Positions 6,280 through 13,425 of a stretch of DNA of 15,011 bases are shown one piece after another. A program made the translations under genes and the position numbers. The DNA comes from Bacteroidales bacterium (GTDB lineage Bacteria; Bacteroidota; Bacteroidia; Bacteroidales; UBA3824): NCBI GenBank assembly GCA_016287995.1, contig JAEEXW010000024.1, positions 1 to 15,011 on the forward strand, read 5' to 3'. How positions within the stretch are numbered: the first letter of the stretch is position 1; each line of letters begins with the position of its first letter. Below the pieces are notes generated by a model. That model was not told the origin of the DNA. It saw nothing but the letters and a program-made list of their open reading frames with translations, and made no database searches.

Positions 6280-8331
6280 TTATTCGTTAAAAATGTTAAG
6301 TTTTTTCAGTCGTGAAGTAATTGCGCCCCTGCCGCGTTCAAAAAAATCAGCAAGTTCTGTAACTGTGAATCCTCGTTCAAAAAGTTTCAAAAGTTTTTTG
6401 TCGTCGTCTTCTGTCCACGGTTGATATGCTTGAGAATGAAGTTGTTTCTGACGTTCCATATACGACATTTCATCCTTTTTAATAAACTCGTCAAATGGAT
6501 TTTCCGTTGGCTCGTCTTTAAATTCAACGTGCAAATAATCGGCAATTGCTTTTACAAAACGCAGTCCGAATTGTTCTTTTTTTCGCTGTCCGATTCCGTA
6601 TGTATTGCCAAATTGTTCTATCGTAACAGGCTTATTTTTAGCAAGTTCATATAGAGTTTTGTCGGGCACAACAACGTATGCAGGCCAATTGTTTTCTGTT
6701 GCAATATTTTTACGCAAATTGCGAAGTATTTCGAGCAAGTTTTTGTCAATGTCGCTGTACGATTCGGCGGGCGCAATCTTTTGATTTTCAACCGCTTTGT
6801 ATTCTTTTTTGACAGGTACGGCAAGTTGCGCTGTATTTTTGCCAAAAAGAATGTCGTAACCCGATTTGTTGATTTTCAAATGGTTATAGTCGTCGTATGC
6901 AATCTGAATGTAGCCAAGTTGGAGCATTTGCAATAGATAATCATACCATTTTTTTGCGGGTATATCGGCACCTACGCCAAAAGTTTTCAGTTGTTCGTAG
7001 CCATTTTTGAGGACATCAGGCGAATGAGTGCCTTTCAAAATGTCAATTGCCAGTGTAAAACCGATTTTTTCATCCGTTCTTTTTATTGCTGACAATGCTT
7101 TCTGAACGATAATTGTGCCGTCAAAAAGCGTTGGAGGATGGTTGCAGACGTCGCAGTTGCCACAATTGCAAGCATTATTTTCACCAAAATAATTCAGCAA
7201 AATTCTTCGCCTGCAAACTTGTGCCTCCGCATATTCCTGCATACGATTGAGTTTTTCACGATTGATTTCCTTCTGCCCGCTTTCATCAATAAATCTACGT
7301 AAAGTAATGATGTCCTGAATGTTATAAAACAAAACTGTTTCTGCCGGAAGTCCGTCCCTGCCGCCTCGTCCAATTTCTTGATAAAAATTTTCGATGCTTT
7401 TGGGCAAGTTGAAATGTATTATAAACCTTACATTGCTTTTGTCAATTCCCATTCCAAACGCAATCGTGGCGCAAATCACATTTATACGGTCGTTTGAAAA
7501 ATCGTCTTGAACTTTATTGCGAGTTTCTGTTGACATTCCGGCGTGATACGCAACGGCGTTAATTCCTTGTGCTTTAAGTAGTTCCGCAACTTTTTCTGTG
7601 TTTTTCCGCGATAAGCAATATATTATGCCTGAATCGTTATTGTGCCGTCTGATTATCGAAACGATTTCGGCGATTTTTTCTTTTTCGCTATATCCCGACT
7701 TGACATCAAGACTTAAATTTGGACGGTCAAACGAACTTTTAAAAAGTTTATAATCAGTAAGTTTCAGTTGTTTAACAATGTCCTCTTGTGTCAGGCTGTC
7801 GGCGGTCGCGGTAAATGCAGCAATTGTTACATCCGCAAATAAATCGTGTAAATTTGACAACTGTGTATATTCTGGTCTGAAATCGTGTCCCCATTGTGAA
7901 ATACAATGCGCCTCGTCGATTGCAAAAAGTGATATTTTTATATTAGTTCGCATCCATTGCAATTCCTTTTGCAATCGTTCGGGAGAAATATAAAGTATCT
8001 TTATGTTGCCGTTTTGACAGTCATTTTTTATCCTATCATTCTCTATTTCAGAATTATTGCTATTGAGGGCTTCGGCTGTTACGCCGTTAGATTTCAATGT
8101 GTCCACTTGATCTTTCATCAACGAAATAAGCGGAGAAACCACCACCGTCAATCCGTCCAAAATAATTGCCGGAATTTGATAGCAAATGGATTTACCACCG
8201 CCGGTAGGCATCAGTACAAGAGAATCCTTACGCGAAAGTATTTGATTGATAACACTTTCCTGCATAGGACGGAAACTATTGTAGCCGTATATTTTGCTGA
8301 GTATTTCAAGCGGTTTTTGCATAATCATCAT
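6280..8331 (-). CDS. recQ: ATP-dependent DNA helicase RecQ with extra C-terminal helix-turn-helix
   Basis: A 683-residue RecQ, a 3'-5' DNA helicase of recombination and fork repair. The SF2 core has RPMQ (Q-motif end), MPTGGGKS (41-48), DEAH (139-142), FTATA (173-177), AFGMGIDKSNVRF (291-303) and motif VI QEIGRGGRD (318-326). The RecQ-Ct zinc site is intact: C373, C390, C393 and C396, with an extra C388. A winged helix follows, then an HRDC domain (about 527-600). Beyond the E. coli-type layout, residues about 638-678 form a Myb/SANT-like or sigma-type helix-turn-helix (PWTEDDDKKLLKLF, then AITSRLKKL), an addition seen in some Bacteroidota RecQs. The first of three nearby Met codons (8331, 8328, 8322) is used here; which is used in vivo is unclear. 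It heads an operon with the exonuclease-RecQ-UvrD fusion. The symbol follows family membership; a second RecQ copy elsewhere in the genome is possible. Confidence 0.92.
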   Translation of the reverse strand: MMIMQKPLEILSKIYGYNSFRPMQESVINQILSRKDSLVLMPTGGGKSICYQIPAIILDGLTVVVSPLISLMKDQVDTLKSNGVTAEALNSNNSEIENDRIKNDCQNGNIKILYISPERLQKELQWMRTNIKISLFAIDEAHCISQWGHDFRPEYTQLSNLHDLFADVTIAAFTATADSLTQEDIVKQLKLTDYKLFKSSFDRPNLSLDVKSGYSEKEKIAEIVSIIRRHNNDSGIIYCLSRKNTEKVAELLKAQGINAVAYHAGMSTETRNKVQDDFSNDRINVICATIAFGMGIDKSNVRFIIHFNLPKSIENFYQEIGRGGRDGLPAETVLFYNIQDIITLRRFIDESGQKEINREKLNRMQEYAEAQVCRRRILLNYFGENNACNCGNCDVCNHPPTLFDGTIIVQKALSAIKRTDEKIGFTLAIDILKGTHSPDVLKNGYEQLKTFGVGADIPAKKWYDYLLQMLQLGYIQIAYDDYNHLKINKSGYDILFGKNTAQLAVPVKKEYKAVENQKIAPAESYSDIDKNLLEILRNLRKNIATENNWPAYVVVPDKTLYELAKNKPVTIEQFGNTYGIGQRKKEQFGLRFVKAIADYLHVEFKDEPTENPFDEFIKKDEMSYMERQKQLHSQAYQPWTEDDDKKLLKLFERGFTVTELADFFERGRGAITSRLKKLNIFNE

Positions 8332-8348
8332 TTATATTATTTGAAATA

Positions 8349-8356
8349 CAAAGATA
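8349..8356 (-). promoter_or_regulatory. -7 element upstream of the recQ operon
   Basis: TATCTTTG on the minus strand matches TAnnTTTG and sits about 18 bases before the first RecQ ATG. No TTG lies at the expected -33 spacing, so this is a weaker call than the other promoters. Its position downstream of the strong terminator at 8424-8457 fits a separate transcription unit. Confidence 0.4.
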
Positions 8357-8423
8357 AAAAATTATTTGTTAAAAATGTTTTTATTACGAAATCATTTTTT
8401 GCTTTGGTAAAAAAAATAAAAAA

Positions 8424-8457
8424 AGCACGACAAAAAATCGTGCTTTTTTGTCGTGCT
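8424..8457 (-). terminator. Intrinsic terminator of the sugar operon
   Basis: A perfect 14-bp inverted repeat (8424-8437 with 8444-8457) encloses a 6-base loop. On the minus strand it is followed by an almost pure T tract (complement of 8408-8423). It starts 7 bases after the Nudix regulator's stop codon. The GCACGA/TCGTGC sequence occurs a third time in the loop, so a shorter alternative hairpin (8421-8430 with 8438-8447) competes with the long one. Confidence 0.85.
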
Positions 8458-8464
8458 GTAAATG

Positions 8465-9139
8465 TTAAAGTTTAAAAATTTTATCGTTTTTATAACCGTC
8501 AAAATCGAAACGGAACAAGTTTGCTCCGCGTTTTGAAGTCGTTTTGTCGATTTCGCCAGTGGTTACGATGTGATTTTCTTCCGTTAATTTCTTCCTGAAA
8601 TTCCGCTTGTCCAATGTTTCGCCGTAAATCGTTTCGTACAAAACTTGAAGTTGCGTCAGAGTGAATTTTTCCGGAATCAAATAAAACGCTATCGGATTCC
8701 ACGAAAGTTTCTCCTGCAAAATTTTATGGGCTTTTTCTATCATAACGTTGTGGTCGCCGTAAAGTTTCGGTACTTTGATAATCTCCACCCATTCGGCGTT
8801 GAACTTTTCCTTCAACTCTTCGTCATAATCGGCAGCCTTTATCAGAACATAATAACAGATTGAAACCACCCTTTCGCCCGGGTCGCGGTCTACTGCTCCA
8901 AATGCTCCGACTTGTTCGATGTAAAAATCTTTTAAGCCGGTGAGTTCTTCCACAACGCGTATTGCAGCGTTGTCCACGCTTTCATCATCGTCAACAAAAC
9001 CGCCCATCAGCGAAAGTTCTCCTAAACCGGGCTGCATTGCCCTCGGTCGTATTAAGACCTGCAACTTGTTGTCAAAATACCCGAAAATAATACAGTCGGT
9101 TGAGATGTAAAACTTGGGATGCTCTTGATAATAACTCAT
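8465..9139 (-). CDS. Nudix-fold transcriptional regulator (NrtR/AraR-like)
   Basis: A 224-residue protein with an N-terminal Nudix domain (about 8-145) and a C-terminal winged helix (about 155-215; FTLTQLQVLYETIYGETLD, then RNFRKKL and a basic wing). This is the NrtR/AraR architecture, in which the Nudix fold senses a small molecule and the winged helix binds DNA. The Nudix box (G47-x5-E53-x7-R61) is degenerate: the Glu after R61 is Val62 and the second Glu of the EE pair is Leu66. Loss of these metal ligands suggests a sensor without hydrolase activity. I start at 9139 (MSYYQEHPKFYI) because the longer frame, opening at 9172, begins inside a heptamer repeat and adds residues that look unlike the family. 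As last gene of the mutarotase-symporter operon it probably controls that operon. Known Bacteroides AraR proteins sit beside the same gene types, so arabinose is a guess. Confidence 0.85.
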   Translation of the reverse strand: MSYYQEHPKFYISTDCIIFGYFDNKLQVLIRPRAMQPGLGELSLMGGFVDDDESVDNAAIRVVEELTGLKDFYIEQVGAFGAVDRDPGERVVSICYYVLIKAADYDEELKEKFNAEWVEIIKVPKLYGDHNVMIEKAHKILQEKLSWNPIAFYLIPEKFTLTQLQVLYETIYGETLDKRNFRKKLTEENHIVTTGEIDKTTSKRGANLFRFDFDGYKNDKIFKL

Positions 9140-9156
9140 ATCTGTTAACAAATAAA

Positions 9157-9234
9157 AATTGACAATTGACAATTAACAATTGACAATGTTAGCCGTGAAC
9201 TTCATTGTCAATTGTCAATTGCCTACTGTCAATT
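9157..9234. repeat. Heptamer repeats forming a large inverted repeat between symporter and regulator
   Basis: Four tandem 7-base units of AATTGAC (9157-9163, 9164-9170, a variant AATTAAC at 9171-9177, 9178-9184) face three units of the complement GTCAATT (9207-9213, 9214-9220, 9228-9234). Segments 9170-9188 and 9203-9221 pair over 19 bases with one mismatch around a 14-base loop. The structure starts just after the symporter stop and ends before the regulator's start. It lacks a T tract, so it is not a classic terminator; it may stabilise the upstream mRNA, reduce read-through, or be a dispersed repeat. A small palindrome TGTTAACA (9143-9150) lies four bases from the regulator's ATG. Confidence 0.75.
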
Positions 9235-9240
9235 AATTCC

Positions 9241-11253
9241 CTACCACAAAGCGAGATACAAGAATGTCAGCAATGCGATTACGACAGCCGCACCGATATT
9301 GAAAGTTTTATCGGTTTTGAAAATGTCGAGGTCAATTGCAACGAGTTTTTTGTCCTGAACTTTGTCCAAAGCGTTAGAACGCAAATAATATCCGATTGTA
9401 CCCATCAATGCAGCAAAGAATGCCATTGCACCTTCCATGCCGTAGATGTGGAGCGTGTCAGAGCAGAAACTTGCAACAAACAAAGCAAACGATACACCGG
9501 CAATAGCAAACATAATTTTGCTCCAAAAGAGTTGAGTTTTAACATCGTCAGCCGACAATTCAGTTGCAGCCTCGGTATCTTTGTTTCTGAGCGAAAGCCA
9601 TACAAACAAAACTACAAGCGTAATAAATACAACTCCTGAACGTACCAAGAACGGCATTTCGGGGAACGCAAACTTGTAAATGATTGAGAACGCAAAAGTT
9701 CCGATTGCGGCAACAATAGCAGCCGTTCCGCTTGCGCGTTTCCACAAAAGACCCAAACCGAAGATTACAACCACGCCCGGATATACAAATGCTGAGTATT
9801 CCTGAATAAACTGGAAGGCTTGGTCAATACCGCCCATCAAGGGATAAACGGCGATTAAAGCGATAATCAAAGCGGTAACAGATGTCATACGACCAACGTT
9901 AACGAGTTTTGTTTCGCTTGCGTTTTTGTTGATGAACTGTTTGTAAATATCCATCGTGAAGAGCGTTGAAGTAGAGTTGAACATTGATGCCAAAGACGAA
10001 ATAACAGCCGCTGCCAAAGCCGCAAACGACAAACCTTTGATTACCACAGGAGTAAAGTTTCTAATCAAGTACGGATAAGCATCGTCAGAGCGTCCGATTG
10101 TACCATGAAGATGGCCTGCGAGTTTTTCGATGATAGGAGTTCCGTCAACATTTCCGTTCATAATGAAATAAGCGCAAACGCCCGGAATACAAACGATAAA
10201 CGGAATCAAAATCTTCAAAATGGCTGCGAAAACCATACCTTTCTTTGCCTCTGACAGAGATTTTGCTGCCAAGCCTTTCTGAATGATGTATTGGTTGAAA
10301 CCCCAGTAACCGAGGTTTGTAAGCCACAAAGCACCGAATACCAAAACCAAACCGGGGTTGGTAAAGAACGGGTCTTCTTTCTGAGTGATTGCACCAGCAG
10401 CATCTTTTACGCCGTTGATAACAGGATAGAGTTCTTCGTTTCTTGTAACAATGAGGTTGAAGTGTTTGTCGCCGGGCTGGTCTTTGCACCAGTTGAAAAT
10501 GTTTCCGAGAGCGTCCATTGCACCTGTTCCCCAAACCTCCTGACCGATAACATCAAGAGCAAAATATGCCGTAATCAAACCGCCGCCAACGAGGAAGGTT
10601 ACCTGCATAACGTCAGTCCAAGCCACCGAAGCCAAACCTCCGTAAATAGAATAAATACCTGCAATGAGGAAGAGAGCGAGAATGATGACAAGTCTTACTT
10701 GGTCAACGTCCATACCCATTATGTGAACGATGTGGTCGGTCGGCAAACCAAGAATTTGTTGAATTGCCAATGCACCAAGCCAAGCCACAGATGTCAAGTT
10801 AACGAAGACATAAAGGAAAAGCCACAAAATCGAGAATGCAAGACCTACGCCGCTGTTATAACGTTCGCGCAAGAATTGGGGAATCGTAAAGATTTTTTTC
10901 TCAATCATAAGCGGCAACAAGAATTTACCGACAACCAAAAGTGTTGCGGCAGCCATAAGTTCGTAAGCGGCTTGTGCGATACCTGACGCGAAAGCCGAAC
11001 CTGACATTCCGATAAACTGTTCAGCGGAGATGTTAGCGGCGATAAGTGATGCGCCGACAGCCCACCAAGTAAGAGTGTTACCTGCGAGGAAGTAGTCTTT
11101 TGAAGTTTTTTCTTCGCCTTTTTTGCCCCTCGACAAGAAAATACCCATGCCGACGAGAATGATGATGTAAAGGATAAAAACGCCGTAGTCCCAACCCGTA
11201 AAACCGTTGTTACTCAGCGCGTCCCATACGCTGCTTTGTACTTGATTTTCCAT
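9241..11253 (-). CDS. Sodium/sugar symporter, SSS (SGLT) family
   Basis: A 670-residue inner-membrane transporter of the solute:sodium symporter family, importing a sugar with Na+. It resembles Vibrio vSGLT: LIAANISAEQFIGMSG (residues 70-85, first broken helix), NLGYWGFNQYI (313-323, sugar gate region with the YW pair) and ISSLASMFNSTSTLFTMD (418-435, with the paired serines of the Na2 site). I count about 14 hydrophobic segments. A soluble loop at about 240-298 and a C-terminal extension with a last helix at 652-669 make it longer than vSGLT, as is common in Bacteroidota homologues. The start at MENQVQ leaves a short periplasmic-type leader before helix 1. It begins 19 bases after the mutarotase stop, so the two are co-transcribed. 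Sugar specificity is unknown; the neighbours fit a pyranose such as galactose, glucose or arabinose. Confidence 0.92.
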   Translation of the reverse strand: MENQVQSSVWDALSNNGFTGWDYGVFILYIIILVGMGIFLSRGKKGEEKTSKDYFLAGNTLTWWAVGASLIAANISAEQFIGMSGSAFASGIAQAAYELMAAATLLVVGKFLLPLMIEKKIFTIPQFLRERYNSGVGLAFSILWLFLYVFVNLTSVAWLGALAIQQILGLPTDHIVHIMGMDVDQVRLVIILALFLIAGIYSIYGGLASVAWTDVMQVTFLVGGGLITAYFALDVIGQEVWGTGAMDALGNIFNWCKDQPGDKHFNLIVTRNEELYPVINGVKDAAGAITQKEDPFFTNPGLVLVFGALWLTNLGYWGFNQYIIQKGLAAKSLSEAKKGMVFAAILKILIPFIVCIPGVCAYFIMNGNVDGTPIIEKLAGHLHGTIGRSDDAYPYLIRNFTPVVIKGLSFAALAAAVISSLASMFNSTSTLFTMDIYKQFINKNASETKLVNVGRMTSVTALIIALIAVYPLMGGIDQAFQFIQEYSAFVYPGVVVIFGLGLLWKRASGTAAIVAAIGTFAFSIIYKFAFPEMPFLVRSGVVFITLVVLFVWLSLRNKDTEAATELSADDVKTQLFWSKIMFAIAGVSFALFVASFCSDTLHIYGMEGAMAFFAALMGTIGYYLRSNALDKVQDKKLVAIDLDIFKTDKTFNIGAAVVIALLTFLYLALW

Positions 11254-11272
11254 TTCTTATTTTATAAAAGTG

Positions 11273-12418
11273 TTATTTAACTGAGAATGCGAATTTACAG
11301 TAACTATGATATGTTTCGCCCGGATTCAAAGTTGCCGAAGGCCATTCGGGCATATTGGGCGAGTTAGGATATTTCTGCGTTTCGAGACAGATTCCAGCGT
11401 GTTTTTTGTAAACAATTCCTTTTTTGCCGGTTACCGTTCCGTTGAGGAAGTTGCCTGAATAGCACTGAATACCGGGTTCGTTGGTGTAAACGTCCAACAG
11501 AATACCTGTTACGGGAGAATAAAGCGATGCACAGATTGCTTTTTCGTCGCCGTTTTTGTAAGTTTTCAAACACCAGTTATGGTCGAAACCGTTACCCGTC
11601 TTAACCTGAGCGTCAGAAAAATCGTCGATTTTTTTGCCGATTTCTTCCATTTTGTTGAGGTCGAAAGCCGTTCCTGCAACGGGAGCGATTTCGCCGGTCG
11701 GAATCATGTGGTCGTTAATCGGGGTGTAAGTGTCAGAATTGATATAAAGATGACAGTTATTAATAGGTGTGTTGGGATCACCGTTGAGGTTGAAATAACT
11801 GTGGTTTGTCATATTTATGACGGTTGGTTTGTCAGTTGTGGCTGTATAATCAATTTCGAGAGCGTTATCGTTGTCGAGAGTGTATTTAACGGTAGCCGTA
11901 ACGTTGCCCGGAAATTTGCCGTCGCCATCTGGACTATTATAAACGAGAGTTATAGAATTAGGAGTTGTCTCTTTTACCGAGTAGATTTTGTATTGCCAGC
12001 CTCTAAACCCTCCGTGCAAACTATTGGGACGGTCGTTAGGTTCAAGTCTAACTGTATCGCCGTTGAGAACGTACCACGCGCTGTCAATGCGGTTTGCGTA
12101 ACGTCCGATAGACGCGCCGAAGTCAGAAGGCACTTTGATGTAAGATTCGATGTTGTCGAAACCGAGAACAACGTCTTTGAAATCACCGTTTTTGTCTTGA
12201 ATAGCGAAAGATACCAAACGTCCGCCGAAGTTTGTGATAGCGGCAGTAGTTCCTTGTTCGTTTTTCAGGAAGTAGAGACCTGTTTTTTTCCCGTCGATGG
12301 TGGTGTCAAATTTAGCGGGGTCAACGAATGACGCACTTTGTTTTTGGCACGATGTTGCAAGCAGTGAAGCACCCAAAATGCAACCGCTTAACATTAACTT
12401 AAATTGAGATTTTTTCAT
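11273..12418 (-). CDS. galM: Galactose mutarotase (aldose 1-epimerase), lipoprotein
   Basis: A 381-residue aldose 1-epimerase, interconverting alpha and beta anomers of free sugars. The family's catalytic set is visible in order: R110 (GRYANRI), H135 (NSLHGG), H206 (TNHSYFNL), D279 (GFDHN) and the base E346 (LETQKYPNSPN). The N-terminus is a lipoprotein signal: basic MKKSQFK, a hydrophobic core, and LLATSC with C24 as the lipidated residue. The enzyme therefore acts in the periplasm or at the outer membrane, converting sugar before uptake by the symporter encoded 19 bases downstream. It leads the operon mutarotase-symporter-regulator. No exact TAnnTTTG element was found upstream; its leader holds a small palindromic hairpin. 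The length is typical for secreted Bacteroidota GalM; cytosolic forms lack the leader. Confidence 0.93.
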   Translation of the reverse strand: MKKSQFKLMLSGCILGASLLATSCQKQSASFVDPAKFDTTIDGKKTGLYFLKNEQGTTAAITNFGGRLVSFAIQDKNGDFKDVVLGFDNIESYIKVPSDFGASIGRYANRIDSAWYVLNGDTVRLEPNDRPNSLHGGFRGWQYKIYSVKETTPNSITLVYNSPDGDGKFPGNVTATVKYTLDNDNALEIDYTATTDKPTVINMTNHSYFNLNGDPNTPINNCHLYINSDTYTPINDHMIPTGEIAPVAGTAFDLNKMEEIGKKIDDFSDAQVKTGNGFDHNWCLKTYKNGDEKAICASLYSPVTGILLDVYTNEPGIQCYSGNFLNGTVTGKKGIVYKKHAGICLETQKYPNSPNMPEWPSATLNPGETYHSYCKFAFSVK

Positions 12419-12491
12419 TACTTTGTATTTTTATTTCTGTTAAAAGAATGTGAAAATTTTGAGTGTAAAAATACAATCATTTTTTTTAACA

Positions 12492-12506
12492 GCCTAATTT
12501 TTAGGC
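12492..12506. promoter_or_regulatory. Palindromic hairpin upstream of galM
   Basis: GCCTAA (12492-12497) and TTAGGC (12501-12506) pair around three bases. On the plus strand a run of eight T's follows, but no plus-strand gene lies upstream, so it would have nothing to terminate. On the minus strand it sits about 75 bases before the galM ATG without a T tract. It could be an operator for the downstream regulator or a leader hairpin. The rest of 12419-12647 is very AT-rich and shows no exact -7 element. Confidence 0.35.
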
Positions 12507-12647
12507 ATTTTTTTTCAAAAATTTTTATCAGTGTTAAGATATTGTTACTTAATGATTTGTAAATATTGTAAAAGTTACAATAATTAATTTTAAAGTAAAA
12601 TTGTAGATGTGAGGGTAAAAAAAAGGTTAAAAAACGCTAACAATGTG

Positions 12648-13355
12648 TCAGTTTACACTCTTTTCAAAATCCACCGACTTCTCCCCCGTCATATATTGCA
12701 TATATTCTTCATAAGTTATATGTCTGCCGCCCATGGAAAGCAAATGCGGCGTTTCAAACTGACAGTCAATCAACGCAATATCGTTTTCAATTAACACTTG
12801 ACTTAAATAAATCAGGGCTAATTTTGAAGCACTGGGTTTTAAAGAAAACATACTTTCGCCGCAAAAAACATGCTCCGTCAAAACGCCGTAAAGTCCGCCG
12901 ACAAGGTTTTCCTCTAAATCCCAAACTTCTACGCTCAAAGCATAACCGAGTTTTGAAAGTTGTTTATATGCCGACACCATATCAGAGCCGAGCCATGCAT
13001 AAATCTCCTTGCTGCGAAGCACGGAACAATTCTCTATAACGCCGTCAAAATCCTGATTTATAGATACTTTGTAAGTATTTTTATTGATAAGTGTACGCAT
13101 GGAATGTGAAACGTGAATTTCATTTGGGAAAATCACAAATCTATCCAACGGACACCACCATTGAATCAAGATTTCAGACTTTTTTTTATAGCCGTAAGCC
13201 TCCTTATGAAACGCATACCACGGAAAAATTCCGTGATGATATGCCAAAATCAGTCTGTCGGTTGAGAGGTCGCCGCCAACTGCTATCAATCCGTCAGGTT
13301 CACCGTCTTTCGGGTCGGGAAACCATATTTCATTATCGTCAAGTCTAAAAATCAT
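12648..13355 (-). CDS. aat: Leucyl/phenylalanyl-tRNA-protein transferase
   Basis: A 235-residue cytosolic enzyme that adds Leu or Phe from aminoacyl-tRNA to proteins with N-terminal Arg or Lys, marking them for ClpS/ClpAP-type degradation (bacterial N-end rule). Family signatures are WFPDP (11-15), DGLIAVGGDLS (21-31), GIFPWY (42-47), WWCPLDRFV (66-74), GGLYGVLTEHVFCGESMFS (153-171) and IDCQFETPHLLSMGG (196-210). The length is normal and the reading frame is intact. It is apparently monocistronic: the TPR gene's terminator lies just upstream and its own predicted promoter overlaps that terminator. The next gene, galM, is 229 bases downstream and functionally unrelated. Confidence 0.97.
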   Translation of the reverse strand: MIFRLDDNEIWFPDPKDGEPDGLIAVGGDLSTDRLILAYHHGIFPWYAFHKEAYGYKKKSEILIQWWCPLDRFVIFPNEIHVSHSMRTLINKNTYKVSINQDFDGVIENCSVLRSKEIYAWLGSDMVSAYKQLSKLGYALSVEVWDLEENLVGGLYGVLTEHVFCGESMFSLKPSASKLALIYLSQVLIENDIALIDCQFETPHLLSMGGRHITYEEYMQYMTGEKSVDFEKSVN

Positions 13356-13372
13356 TTCTTTTTCAAAAAAAT

Positions 13373-13401
13373 AAAAGGCTGCCCAAATTTAGCAGCCTTT
13401 T
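13373..13401 (-). terminator. Intrinsic terminator of the TPR gene
   Basis: A perfect 10-bp stem (13373-13382 with 13392-13401) with a 9-base loop is followed, on the minus strand, by a T-rich tract (complement of 13365-13372). It lies 25 bases after the TPR stop codon. Confidence 0.85.
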
Positions 13402-13413
13402 TATAAATTACAA
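13384..13413 (-). promoter_or_regulatory. aat promoter nested in the upstream terminator
   Basis: On the minus strand TAAATTTG (13384-13391) matches TAnnTTTG exactly and forms most of the loop of the terminator. TTG (13411-13413) lies 19 bases upstream, the correct -33 spacing. Transcription would start near 13377, about 22 bases before the aat ATG at 13355, and would contain only part of the hairpin. Confidence 0.5.
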
Positions 13414-13425
13414 TAAGAATGTTTT

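Noticed and set aside
9139..9172. Longer start for the Nudix regulator (11 extra residues)
   Set aside because: The extension opens inside the heptamer repeat, and family members begin close to the HPKFYI segment; the Met at 9139 is preferred.
10291..10986. Long plus-strand frame of 231 codons within the symporter gene
   Set aside because: It is antisense to a well-supported membrane transporter and shows no domain or signal; the same holds for the 250-codon frame opposite galM.
12492..12520. Plus-strand intrinsic terminator (hairpin plus T run)
   Set aside because: No plus-strand transcript or gene lies upstream of it, so I list it only as a possible regulatory hairpin.
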